A DNA stretch of 33,213 bases from Glaciihabitans sp. (lineage in GTDB: Bacteria > Actinomycetota > Actinomycetes > Actinomycetales > Microbacteriaceae): assembly GCA_017882805.1 (NCBI GenBank), contig JADGOT010000019.1, forward strand, positions 1 through 33,213, written 5' to 3'. Numbering within the stretch: the stretch's first letter is position 1; every line of letters begins with the position of its first letter. The position numbers and the translations under genes were made by a program. The notes beneath the pieces are model-generated. The model worked only from the letters and a program-made list of their open reading frames with translations, was not told the origin of the DNA and made no database searches. Positions 16,134 to 23,889 of this stretch are shown here, piece by piece.

Positions 16134-16183
16134 GATGACAGGGCCGGTCGAACACTCCCGACAGGCCCTGTCATCATTGTTTT
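16134..16183 (+). terminator. Intrinsic terminator after the beta-helix gene
   Basis: GATGACAGGGCC (16134-16145) and GGCCCTGTCATC (16164-16175) are perfect 12-base arms with an 18-base loop, followed by ATTGTTTTCT. It closes the LacI-controlled locus ten bases after the stop codon. Confidence 0.85.
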
Positions 16184-16202
16184 CTCTAGGAGGATCAGGC
16201 GA

Positions 16203-17009
16203 ATGAAGTCGGCGAATCGCAGGCGGGCGACAGTGCTAACGGCACTCGCGGCAGCGGTTGTCGTCGCTGCCGTTATTGTGATCGTGGTAGACGTGACTGG
16301 CTCACGGACAACTCCGCCCGGGGCCGAGGCGACTGTGGCCAAAGTCAATGGCATCGCGATTCCGACCCGGGAGTTTGTGCTCTTTCTGGATCAGGATCGC
16401 GCCGGGGTCTTTTCCTACTTTCAACAGCACTACAGCGCACAGGACAGCGCAACTTTTTGGACCACGAGTTTCGCGGGGCAGACCCCCAGCGAGCGACTCA
16501 AATCGGTGGCTCTCGGCGACGTCGCGCGCACCACGGTTCAACTCGCTCTCGCATCCAGGTACAAGCTGATCCCCTCTGCGGAATACACAGTTTTCCTGAG
16601 CGCTTGGACAGCCGAAAATCTGAGACGCAAGAGCGCTATCGCCAACCATCAACCCATCTATGGGCCGCAGCAGTACACCGAGGCAAACTACCTGACCTAC
16701 GCCGTCGGCAACCTGGGGTTTGAGGTGCAGGACAGACTGGTCGCCGATGGAACCTTCGATCCCAGCCAGGCAAATCTGCAGTCCTACTACTTGACGCATC
16801 TTGCCGACTTCTCGAGTGGCCGCATCGGCCCAATGCCTGCCGACTTCGAGTTCGCTAAAGAACAGGTCCGCCTCGGCTACCTCGATGCGCAGTATACGAA
16901 GTTGATCGATCGGCTCGCGAAGTCGGCCGCTGTGACGACGACTCCAAATATGCGACGGCTCACAGAATCTGACTGCCTCAGCTCGGGCGCCTGTTTTTCT
17001 CAGGGCTGA
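16203..17009 (+). CDS. Membrane-anchored SurA/PrsA-like protein, no PPIase domain
   Basis: The product is 268 aa. Basic residues 5-9 and a long hydrophobic helix (about 11-30) anchor it to the membrane with the rest outside. The start of the mature part (ATVAKVNGIAIPTREFVLFLDQDRAGVF) matches the N-terminal chaperone arm of SurA/PrsA foldases, where a Val-Asn-Gly turn is typical. The remainder is helical with no rotamase domain, and it ends in a tail with two Cys (CLSSGACF). It may help fold an exported protein; the neighbouring secreted beta-helix enzyme is an obvious candidate, but a terminator separates the two genes. AGGAGGA stands eight bases before the ATG. Moderately sure of the family, not of the client. 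Confidence 0.68.
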   Translation: MKSANRRRATVLTALAAAVVVAAVIVIVVDVTGSRTTPPGAEATVAKVNGIAIPTREFVLFLDQDRAGVFSYFQQHYSAQDSATFWTTSFAGQTPSERLKSVALGDVARTTVQLALASRYKLIPSAEYTVFLSAWTAENLRRKSAIANHQPIYGPQQYTEANYLTYAVGNLGFEVQDRLVADGTFDPSQANLQSYYLTHLADFSSGRIGPMPADFEFAKEQVRLGYLDAQYTKLIDRLAKSAAVTTTPNMRRLTESDCLSSGACFSQG

Positions 17010-17126
17010 GAAAGACGAACGCCAAACCTGACTTGGTCGAACGTCGGTCACTTTTCCTGGTCGCTCCACCGGACGGCTTCCAATGCAGCTTCGGCGCGAC
17101 AACCGAGCAATCATCAGGCCGCCGCC

Positions 17127-17132
17127 TAAACT
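17127..17132 (+). promoter_or_regulatory. Leaderless-type -10 box before the 174-aa gene
   Basis: TAAACT sits six bases before the ATG at 17139 and there is no ribosome site, the normal layout of actinobacterial leaderless genes. Confidence 0.5.
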
Positions 17133-17138
17133 AACCGG

Positions 17139-17663
17139 ATGGCTCGGAGTCGTCGGACACTGCTGATAGCCCTTCTTCCTATCGGGATCACTGTCGCTGC
17201 AATTGCGCTCCTCATATTCGGGCTTGGCTACGCCTTTGGTGCATTCCACGACAACGTCGCGCAGAACAAGCTGGCAACGCTAACCAAGTCGCTCGATGCG
17301 TTGGGCGGGCATCAGATATGCGGCGAAGGCGACGCCGGCTTTGGCCCCGACAACACGGACCCCTGGGAACACGTCTGGTATCAGATTCCGAACGATTCCG
17401 TGGCTCGTCCCGTGCTGTTCAGTGCGGCAGCAATAAATGGGTACCCGCTCGCGCCGATGTCCGACAAGTACGTGAACGGCGATCACCGAAACTCCTACTT
17501 CTTCACGTCGACGGTGGGGGAGCCGACGGAGGAGGGCATGGTGGTGGTTGTATACCGTCACCAGTCGTTCAAGCTCGACTGTGCAGCTAAGGCAAGCAAA
17601 GCCGTGGGCGGCGGTGCGATTTTTGAAATCGACCTGGTCCTGCCGTCGCAGACGCGCCGATAG
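17139..17663 (+). CDS. Hypothetical membrane-anchored protein
   Basis: The product is 174 aa. One N-terminal helix (about residues 8-30, with GLGYAFG at its end) anchors it, probably with an extracytoplasmic domain. The domain has two Cys (HQICGE, LDCAAK) that could form a disulfide, and a central WYQIPND stretch followed by strand-rich sequence. I do not recognise it. A leaderless-type promoter lies directly upstream. It stands alone between the foldase-like gene and gntR, and neither operator of this window is present before it, so it may be unrelated to the sugar loci. Confidence 0.65.
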   Translation: MARSRRTLLIALLPIGITVAAIALLIFGLGYAFGAFHDNVAQNKLATLTKSLDALGGHQICGEGDAGFGPDNTDPWEHVWYQIPNDSVARPVLFSAAAINGYPLAPMSDKYVNGDHRNSYFFTSTVGEPTEEGMVVVVYRHQSFKLDCAAKASKAVGGGAIFEIDLVLPSQTRR

Positions 17664-17697
17664 CGGGCAGAGCGGCGCGCATTCGGGATTGCGACCA

Positions 17698-17710
17698 ATA
17701 CATGTGACGT
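17698..17710 (+). promoter_or_regulatory. GntR operator before gntR
   Basis: ATACATGTGACGT is repeated exactly at 22756-22768 in the divergent catabolic promoter. Here it covers the -35 region of the gntR promoter, pointing to autoregulation. Confidence 0.65.
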
Positions 17711-17723
17711 CCCAACTGTGCTC

Positions 17724-17729
17724 TAGAAT
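17724..17729 (+). promoter_or_regulatory. gntR -10 box, leaderless type
   Basis: TAGAAT is six bases before the ATG at 17736. No ribosome site is present. Confidence 0.6.
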
Positions 17730-17735
17730 CGACGA

Positions 17736-18503
17736 ATGTCGACGGAAACGCGCGCGCAATCCACCCGAGTGCGGGGGGCGCTCAGCAAGGAGCCTCGGAT
17801 TCCCGCCGAGCGGTTGGGCATTGGCGTGGTTCGTGATCTGGTGGACTCAATCGTGTCCGGCGCGGCGAAGCCTGGCGAGACACTCCCCCCCGAGGCGTTG
17901 CTCGCCACCGAATTCGCGGTGAGCCGCACGGTCATTCGCGAATCGATCAAACGCGTCGAAGAGAAGGGACTCATTCAGGTCGAGCAGGGACGAGGCACCA
18001 TCGTGTCTCCGACCAACAATTGGAACGTGCTCGATCCGGATGTGCTTGACGCGATGATCGCCCATGACGACTCGCTCGGAATTCTCGATGAGGTGGTGAG
18101 CGTGCGCGCGCTGCTCGAGTCGGAGATGGCGGCCGTCGCGGCCTCCGTCGTCACTGACGACGAGATTAACGATCTCCGATCGAGCCTCGAACAGATGCAA
18201 CAGGACATCGCCGATCTGGTTGCATTCCCCGCCGGCGACATCCTCTTCCACGCCATCATCATGAACATCTCGACCAGCAGACTCGGCGCGAGCATTTCTC
18301 GTGTGCTGGTCGGCGCAGCGCTGGAGAGTCGACGGTACCGGGGTGGCTTCGGCGATAAGTATCACCAGGACACGCTCGACGAACACGCCGCCATTCTCAA
18401 AGCCATCTCCGAGCGGGATGTCGCGGGAGCGCACGAGGCCATGCGCCATCACATCCTCGTTGCGTGGGAGCGACGTCGTCCGCCGGTCGCCGGCAAGGAC
18501 TGA
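17736..18503 (+). CDS. FadR-type GntR transcriptional regulator
   Basis: The product is 255 aa. A GntR winged helix-turn-helix spans about residues 27-95 (LVDSIVSGAAKPGETLPPEALLATEFAVSRTVIRESIKRVEEKGLI split by the usual turns), followed by the NWNVLDPDVL linker and an all-helical FCD effector domain with metal-ligand-type residues (about 105-240). FadR-type members in sugar-acid loci, such as those for galactonate, respond to the acid or its keto-deoxy product. It should control the mutarotase/dehydrogenase and aldolase/kinase operons, since its upstream motif occurs again between them. The ATG is fixed by the leaderless promoter. It converges on the AKR gene with four bases between them. 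Confidence 0.92.
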   Translation: MSTETRAQSTRVRGALSKEPRIPAERLGIGVVRDLVDSIVSGAAKPGETLPPEALLATEFAVSRTVIRESIKRVEEKGLIQVEQGRGTIVSPTNNWNVLDPDVLDAMIAHDDSLGILDEVVSVRALLESEMAAVAASVVTDDEINDLRSSLEQMQQDIADLVAFPAGDILFHAIIMNISTSRLGASISRVLVGAALESRRYRGGFGDKYHQDTLDEHAAILKAISERDVAGAHEAMRHHILVAWERRRPPVAGKD

Positions 18504-18507
18504 CTCG

Positions 18508-19491
18508 TCATCCGACCGGCGCGTCACCGCGTAACAGCCCAGCGGCCCTGAGCTCTATCCACAGTTCGCGCGGCACCGTTGCGTTATAGAGTTCGGCATT
18601 GCGGTGCACCTGAGCGGCGTTTCGCATCCCCAACGTGACGTTCACGACGGACGGATGGCACAGCGGAAACGCAATCGCCGCCTGCGGCACCGTGACCCCA
18701 AACCGGGAACACACGTCGGCAATGGCTTCTACCCGTGCTATCAGACGCGCTTCGGCCGGTTGATATTCATACCTGGCATCTGACGCCGGAACGTCGGTTG
18801 CCAGCAACCCTGAGTTGAAGACACCGACGGCGACAACACTCTTGTCCATTGACGACGCCACTCGAAGTGCGTCATCGAGCGAGTCCTGCTCGAGCAGCGT
18901 GTAACGGCCCGCGAGCATTGCCAGGTCGAGGTCGGTGCGCGACAGCAAACGCGCAGCCTCTCGGCCGCTATTGGTGCCGACACCGACGGCGTTGACCACT
19001 CCCTGTTCTCGAAGTTCCACCAGGAATGGAGCGACACGAATTCCCGCATCCGGATCCGCCTGATCGGGGTCGTGAGCGTAGAGGATGTCAACCCGATCGA
19101 GCCCAAGCCGGTCGAGGCTGGCGTCCAGCGATCGCCGAACGCCGTCCCGGGAGAAGTCCCACTGGCGCACGACGTCGTCCGGGACGATGAAGCCGTCGTT
19201 GTCGCGCCCCGTCTTGTGCTCGTTGGGAACGAGGAGGCGCCCGACCTTGGTCGATATCACGTATTCATCGCGAGGATACTTTCGGAGCGCGCGCCCAATC
19301 CGCCGTTCCGACAGGCCAAGCCCGTAGTGCGGTGCAGTGTCGAAATAGCGGATGCCGAGGGCCCAGGCCGCATCGACCGCGGCCTCTGCCTCGGCATCGG
19401 TGGTCTCACGAAACAGGTTCCCGAGACTCGCTGCACCGAATCCGAGCTCGGTCACTCGCAGGCCCGTACGGGCCAGAGTCCGTTCATCCAC
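18508..19491 (-). CDS. Aldo/keto reductase, probable L-fucose/L-galactose 1-dehydrogenase
   Basis: The product is 328 aa. The AKR catalytic set is in place: D51 and Y56 (YFDTAPHYGLGLSERRIG), K82 (ISTKVGRLL), H140 (LYAHDP). The sequence around GLGLSERRIGRAL and the WDFSRDGVRRSLDASLDRLGLDRVDILYAHDPD stretch are typical of the D-threo-aldose/L-fucose 1-dehydrogenase branch, which oxidises L-fucose, L-galactose or D-arabinose to the 1,5-lactone. It is the last gene of a four-gene leftward operon, with a lactonase gene just upstream. The frame opens to 19590, but the GTG at 19491 is chosen because the fold starts there and it overlaps the lactonase stop by eight bases. Confidence 0.85.
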   Translation of the reverse strand: MDERTLARTGLRVTELGFGAASLGNLFRETTDAEAEAAVDAAWALGIRYFDTAPHYGLGLSERRIGRALRKYPRDEYVISTKVGRLLVPNEHKTGRDNDGFIVPDDVVRQWDFSRDGVRRSLDASLDRLGLDRVDILYAHDPDQADPDAGIRVAPFLVELREQGVVNAVGVGTNSGREAARLLSRTDLDLAMLAGRYTLLEQDSLDDALRVASSMDKSVVAVGVFNSGLLATDVPASDARYEYQPAEARLIARVEAIADVCSRFGVTVPQAAIAFPLCHPSVVNVTLGMRNAAQVHRNAELYNATVPRELWIELRAAGLLRGDAPVG

Positions 19492-20356
19492 GGGCGCTCG
19501 TCCCGAATCGGTATGCGGAACCCGCAGTGCGGGAAAAGATCGCTGCCTGCTCGTCCGCGCTGAGGCTGGATGTGAGCGTCCGAGCGGCACTCAGCCAGGC
19601 GCCATAGCCACCACACAGTTCGACGAGGGGCCAGTCGGACCCGAACATGAGCCGCTCCGGACCAAAGCAGTCGAGCGCAACGACGGCCGCGCGCTCAAGG
19701 TCGCCGACCGACCAACTCTGCCAGTCGGCTTCCATCGTGAGACCGGATAACTTCGCATAGACGTTGGGAAACTCGGCCAGCGCACGCAGGGCTGACTCCC
19801 ACTCCGAAATGTTCTCCGAGCGCAGCGCGGGCTTGGCCAGGTGATCGAGAACAAAAGTCAGGCCAGGGTGTTCGGATGCGATGGCCGCACAATCGGCTAG
19901 CTGCCCCGGCGTGACGACGAGGTCGAATGAGAGGCTCGCGGCCGTGAGCTCGTTGAGGCCCCGCGATACCGTTGCCCTTCTCAGCCACTGCGGATCCGGA
20001 TCGACGTGAGCGAGGTGGCGAATGCCCGAAAGCAGCCCTCCGTTTGGCAATGCGCGCGCCTCGGCTATGCGCGCCCCGACATCCGGGGAAGTCAGGTCGA
20101 CCCACCCCACAATCGCACCAACGGACGCGGGCAGATCCGCCGTCAGGTGGTCGCGCGTCTCCTGACTGGAATTACTGGCCTGCACGAGAACAGCGGACGT
20201 GACGCCGTTGCTCGCCAACACTTCACCGAGGTCGTCGAACCAGAAGTCGCGGTCGATGACGTGCATCGAAACCGGATCGATCCAGTCCTGCGGCGTGCGG
20301 CGACGTTGCCACAGGTGCACGTGCGCGTCGACCACGGCGCCGGAATAGACGCCCAC
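19484..20356 (-). CDS. Amidohydrolase, probable L-fucono/galactono-lactonase
   Basis: The product is about 290 aa, the length of the amidohydrolase-2 group to which L-fuconolactonases belong. The metal-binding motif DAHVHLW is near residue 10, VGWVDL and IRHL in the middle, FVLDHLAKP and the C-terminal GSDWP (catalytic Asp) follow. It should open the sugar lactone made by the AKR. The start is placed at the GTG at 20356, which overlaps the TAG of the mutarotase by one base, a coupling arrangement; the longer open frame reaches into the mutarotase gene and adds a Arg-rich tail unlike the family. A GTG at 20335 is the alternative. Confidence 0.85.
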   Translation of the reverse strand: MGVYSGAVVDAHVHLWQRRRTPQDWIDPVSMHVIDRDFWFDDLGEVLASNGVTSAVLVQASNSSQETRDHLTADLPASVGAIVGWVDLTSPDVGARIAEARALPNGGLLSGIRHLAHVDPDPQWLRRATVSRGLNELTAASLSFDLVVTPGQLADCAAIASEHPGLTFVLDHLAKPALRSENISEWESALRALAEFPNVYAKLSGLTMEADWQSWSVGDLERAAVVALDCFGPERLMFGSDWPLVELCGGYGAWLSAARTLTSSLSADEQAAIFSRTAGSAYRFGTSARG

Positions 20357-20682
20357 TAGTCGAGGTGCCAGACGAGTGTGCCGTCGAACCAGAGCGCCCC
20401 CTCGGGAGTTCCGTCGACGGGTACCTGGCACGGGTCGGTGTGGGTCCACCACTCGAGCGACACCGGATCGGCTTCAATCAGCTTCATGTCCGCCGCGTGA
20501 TTGTCACCGACGTACTCGTAGTACGCAATCAGGGTGTCCCCCGCGATGAAGATCGAGTAGTTGGTGATGTGGGCCGCAGTGATGGTCGCCTCGACTCCGG
20601 GCCACACTGCCGCGTGGAGCCGCAGGTACTCCTCGCGACGCTCGGGCCTGACATTCACAATCAGCCCGTGTCGCTCAACCAT
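20356..20682 (-). CDS. L-rhamnose/L-fucose mutarotase family protein
   Basis: The product is 108 aa, the standard size of the RhaM-type (DUF718) fold. Typical residues are present: LIVNVRPERREEYLRLHAAVWPGV with the active-site His, NYSIFI, YYEYVGD, WWTHTDPCQ. The protein interconverts alpha and beta anomers of a 6-deoxy or galacto-configured hexose, supplying the right anomer to the 1-dehydrogenase encoded two genes later. Its start overlaps the upstream 668-aa gene by eight bases and its stop overlaps the lactonase start, so all are cotranslated. The family name is secure; the exact sugar is inferred from the neighbours. Confidence 0.88.
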   Translation of the reverse strand: MVERHGLIVNVRPERREEYLRLHAAVWPGVEATITAAHITNYSIFIAGDTLIAYYEYVGDNHAADMKLIEADPVSLEWWTHTDPCQVPVDGTPEGALWFDGTLVWHLD

Positions 20683-22681
20683 CGACGAGTGCGCTTCCTT
20701 CGGCCGTGTCCCACGGTGCGAGATAGGTCTGAGGCTTCGCGTGAAGGACGGTCTGCAAGGTGAGCCTCACGCTCGTCCCCGGAGGCAAGACAATTTTGAG
20801 ATACGAGCTCTCCACTCTCGAGACGGTCTGCACCGGCTCGATTTCACTCCCGATGTACTCGTAGAAGCTTCCAGTCCAGTTCCCATCGAATGAACCATAA
20901 GTAACGCTCTCGATCTGATTCTCGGCGTACGCGCCAGCCTGGAGGATGACCTTCCGCTGATGCGACGCCGAGAGGTTCACGACCTCGACGATGGTGGCCT
21001 GCGGATCGATCGACGAGACCAAAGCCCCGACGTCTGCGGGAAGGCCAGCCCGTCGCCCGTCGCTGTCCCACCATCGGATGCGCGTCTGCAGCTGTCCGCC
21101 GTTGTAGATCACCTGCGGACCGCCGAGGGTGAGGTGGGTCAGGGCTTCTGTCACGATTGGCTGCACGAGCTGCCAGATGTGGATGTCCGCTTCGTCAACC
21201 GGCTTGTTACCGAACTCTTCAATCAGGGCAAGCCGACGGCGCACCTGGTATTGCGCTGCGGCCAGGATCAACTCGGGATACTCGGGGTTGTCGCCCTCCA
21301 GGTACGTGAACCACGCGTCCTCGTGACCACCCTCCTCCTTTTCGCGTACCGGTCGAACCGTGCGCCAATCGAATCCGCTCCGCTCTCGCAGCGCGCGCAG
21401 CCGAGCGAGGTCCCCCGGATCGTTCGAGAAGTGCCAGAGCGCAAACGGGACAGAGACTTGGATGGGGTTCCAGTCAAAGCGTCCCTTGTCGCTTCGACGA
21501 TACGGAACCAGCAGCGTCGGGGTATCGACTTCTGGCCCGAGATGTGCGCCCCACCAGTGTTTGACGGATGAATCGCTCGTCGAGAACGCTGCCGTTCGAC
21601 CGTTCGCGATCACGTCGTCGTATTGCGCGCGCGCGAGGTCGAGATAAGAGAGGTCTCCGGTGACAATGGCGGCCGCCATCGAGCCAACGGCGGCAGCCTG
21701 GCCCAGACTGTAGATTCCGTGTGGCCAGGTCCATCCGTAGTGCCCGCCATAGAATCGGCCGTCGAGTTGCGAACCGACCACTCCATCGAGTCCGACGTTG
21801 TCGGGGATTATTCCGCCGTTGTCGTTCGCTCGACCGCGCCACCCCGAAACATAGCGCTCAATCCAGTGCGCGTATTTTTCGTCGCCGGTCAATGCAAATG
21901 CGTTGAGCACGAGGCCCGAGATACTCAGGTTCGCGACAACGTCACCGCGCCCGAGGCGCTGCTGCATCTCGGCGCCCAACCGGGGATCCGGCGCGAAGTC
22001 CTTGTGCGGCGCGGGTGCCCCGTCCATCCAGTCGAGCGGAAACCCGTACTTCTTGGCCTCGTCGGCGAGCCACGGGTAATTCTCGGTGTCGGACACGCCC
22101 TCCCGCGCTCCCCCGCTTCCGTTGTGGGGTGCCTTCACGATGTTGAGCGCTTCGTCGTAGTTTCCGTGCTTCGGATCGACGTAAAGATCCGCGAAACGGG
22201 CGGAGCGTTCACGCCATTGCGCTGGAGAGGCGGCCGAGAGAAAGTACATGAAGAGCATCGCTTCGCCCTGGTGGAACCAGTCGTACCCGATCTCGAAATC
22301 GTCTTTGACGATGTTCAGCCCCGTCAGCTGATCGGTGAGTGCTCTCCAATGCTTCTCGCTGGCGGTGAGGATCCTCGCGTCGCCACCCAGCAGGTAATAC
22401 TCGGGCCAATTGAAAAACGTCTCATAGAAGTCGTCCCCGCCGTCGCGCGAACTGAGCTTCCCGACATAACGCAGCGATCCGTCCGGATCGCAAAAGGAGG
22501 TTTCGAATAGTCGCCACGAGTCATCGAGCAGGGCGAACAGTGCCCTCTCCGCGACGGCCCAGGCCGGCGGACTTGTGAGCGGCACCGAGGCGGTGATTGT
22601 GGTCGAGGGAAGGGAGCCTGCAGGATGAGGAGGCGGCATCGGGTGGCTTTCTGTGGGGATCTTCGGCAGGGGAATCTGCAT
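20675..22681 (-). CDS. Unrecognised 668-aa protein, probable alpha/alpha-toroid carbohydrate enzyme
   Basis: The product is 668 aa, without signal peptide or membrane segment, so cytoplasmic. The first 470 residues are helical with many aromatic and acidic motifs: FYETFFNWPEYYLLGG, EIGYDWFHQGEAMLFMYF, NSGSGG-like NGSGGAREG, YGGHYGWTWPHGIYSLGQAA, HWWGAHLGPE. That pattern resembles (alpha/alpha)6 barrels of lyases and glycosidases. The last 150 residues are strand-rich (VVNLSASHQRKVILQAG, LPPGTSVRLTLQTV), a likely beta-sandwich. I do not recognise the family. As first gene of the mutarotase-lactonase-dehydrogenase operon it may free the monosaccharide they use, or supply the missing dehydratase-like step. 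AAAAGGA precedes the ATG. A second ATG at 22639 is possible. Confidence 0.75.
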   Translation of the reverse strand: MQIPLPKIPTESHPMPPPHPAGSLPSTTITASVPLTSPPAWAVAERALFALLDDSWRLFETSFCDPDGSLRYVGKLSSRDGGDDFYETFFNWPEYYLLGGDARILTASEKHWRALTDQLTGLNIVKDDFEIGYDWFHQGEAMLFMYFLSAASPAQWRERSARFADLYVDPKHGNYDEALNIVKAPHNGSGGAREGVSDTENYPWLADEAKKYGFPLDWMDGAPAPHKDFAPDPRLGAEMQQRLGRGDVVANLSISGLVLNAFALTGDEKYAHWIERYVSGWRGRANDNGGIIPDNVGLDGVVGSQLDGRFYGGHYGWTWPHGIYSLGQAAAVGSMAAAIVTGDLSYLDLARAQYDDVIANGRTAAFSTSDSSVKHWWGAHLGPEVDTPTLLVPYRRSDKGRFDWNPIQVSVPFALWHFSNDPGDLARLRALRERSGFDWRTVRPVREKEEGGHEDAWFTYLEGDNPEYPELILAAAQYQVRRRLALIEEFGNKPVDEADIHIWQLVQPIVTEALTHLTLGGPQVIYNGGQLQTRIRWWDSDGRRAGLPADVGALVSSIDPQATIVEVVNLSASHQRKVILQAGAYAENQIESVTYGSFDGNWTGSFYEYIGSEIEPVQTVSRVESSYLKIVLPPGTSVRLTLQTVLHAKPQTYLAPWDTAEGSALVDG

Positions 22682-22744
22682 CGGATACTGTCCTTTTCTG
22701 GTCGACGTCCTTGACGACCTTGCTTGCCATGATTCCGGGCCTCC

Positions 22745-22780
22745 GACATTACATCATACATGTGACGTATACTGCAAGAA
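22745..22780. promoter_or_regulatory. Overlapping divergent promoters with shared GntR operator
   Basis: Rightward: GACATT (22745-22750), 17 bases, TATACT (22768-22773). Leftward: TTCTTG (reverse complement of 22775-22780), 16 bases, TATGAT (reverse complement of 22753-22758). Between them ATACATGTGACGTAT (22756-22770) is an imperfect palindrome (ATACRT...AYGTAT) whose first 13 bases equal the motif before gntR. One bound dimer would silence both operons. Confidence 0.65.
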
Positions 22781-22866
22781 TCCATCTGATGCTGCCCGGC
22801 CCGCCGGGATGAGGCAGAATTGGGATCGCGCGAAGAATTCATCAGATCAATTGAGGAGCATCGTCA

Positions 22867-23889
22867 GTGTTGACAGCCAGCTACGCGGGCAACCGCACGA
22901 TCACCATCGCCGAGGCAGAGCCCGTCTCTCCCGCACAAGGACAGGTGCAGATCAAGGTGGCGTACACCGGGCTCTGCGGCACCGACCTGCATATCCTGCA
23001 CGGCAACATGGATGCCCGGGTCAGTACACCACTCGTCTTCGGCCACGAGATGAGCGGAACGATTTCCGCGCTCGGTGACGGCGTCACGGGCTGGAGGGTT
23101 GGCGACGCCGTCACCGTTATGCCGCTGGACTGGGATGGTACGTGCCCTGCGTGCCTCGCTGGCAACCAGCACATCTGCCAGAATCTGAACTTCATCGGCA
23201 TCGACTCCCCCGGTTCGCTTCAGGGCTATTGGAACGTTCCCTCCGAAGTTTTGGTCGCCCTCCCGTCAACTCTCCGCCTCGATCACGCCGCATTGGTGGA
23301 GCCGACGGCGGTCGCAGTTCACGATGTGCGGCGCGGCAACGTGCAGCCAGGAGACAAGGTGGTGGTGATCGGTGGTGGGCCCATCGGCGTTCTCATCGCA
23401 TCGGTGGCACGCGAGTTCGGGGGCGAGGTCGTTGTCATCGAGCTCGACCCGAACCGTCGGGCCCAGATCGGTGAACTCGGGTTCGAAACCCTGGACCCGC
23501 GCGAAACCAATCAGGTGGACTGGGTGACGCAGTGGACCGATGGCGCCGGCGCGGACATCGTGTTCGAGGTCTCGGGCGCTGCAGCCGCCGTGCTCGGCGC
23601 TACCGACCTGGCAAAGGTGCGCGGAACGCTGGTCGTCGTCGCCATTCACCCCGTCCCCCGCGAGATCAACCTGCAGCGCCTGTTCTGGCGCGAGCTCACG
23701 ATTCTTGGTGCCCGCGTCTATCAGCGCGTTGATTTCGAGAAGGCCGTCGAGCTGCTTGATGGCGGCATCATCCCGGCCGACCTGCTCATCACGAAGATCG
23801 TGCCACTGACCGAGACGCAGGATGCCTTCGGCGATCTCGAGGGCGGGCTCGCCATGAAGATCCTGGTCGACGTGCAGGCCGGATCGTGA
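22867..23889 (+). CDS. Zinc-dependent alcohol dehydrogenase (MDR family), probable sugar-acid dehydrogenase
   Basis: The product is 340 aa, normal for medium-chain dehydrogenases. Catalytic zinc ligands are visible (GLCGTDLH, GHEMSG, VEPTAVAVH). The structural-zinc lobe reads DGTCPACLAGNQHIC: three Cys remain and the first is replaced by Asp. The NAD site is VVVIGGGPIGVL with E/D at the end of the second strand (VIELD), favouring NAD. Relatives oxidise threonine, sorbitol, L-idonate, galactitol-phosphate or L-galactonate at C5. Here it opens a four-gene operon with SDR, KDPG aldolase and KDG kinase, so a sugar acid is the likely substrate. GTG start with GAGGAGC seven bases upstream. Its stop overlaps the SDR start (GTGA). 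Confidence 0.88.
   Translation: MLTASYAGNRTITIAEAEPVSPAQGQVQIKVAYTGLCGTDLHILHGNMDARVSTPLVFGHEMSGTISALGDGVTGWRVGDAVTVMPLDWDGTCPACLAGNQHICQNLNFIGIDSPGSLQGYWNVPSEVLVALPSTLRLDHAALVEPTAVAVHDVRRGNVQPGDKVVVIGGGPIGVLIASVAREFGGEVVVIELDPNRRAQIGELGFETLDPRETNQVDWVTQWTDGAGADIVFEVSGAAAAVLGATDLAKVRGTLVVVAIHPVPREINLQRLFWRELTILGARVYQRVDFEKAVELLDGGIIPADLLITKIVPLTETQDAFGDLEGGLAMKILVDVQAGS

Noticed and set aside
16994-17014. Hairpin TTTCTCAG-GG-CTGAGAAA over the stop codon of the foldase-like gene, considered as a terminator
   Set aside because: The arms are AT-rich with a two-base loop, and no T-run follows on either strand. It may stabilise RNA but is not a supported terminator.
16302-17249. Long leftward open frame of 315 codons opposite the foldase-like gene
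   Set aside because: Its product is low in hydrophobic core pattern, rich in Arg/Gly/Ser, and has no family motif. The rightward gene has a strong ribosome site and a clear SurA-like opening.
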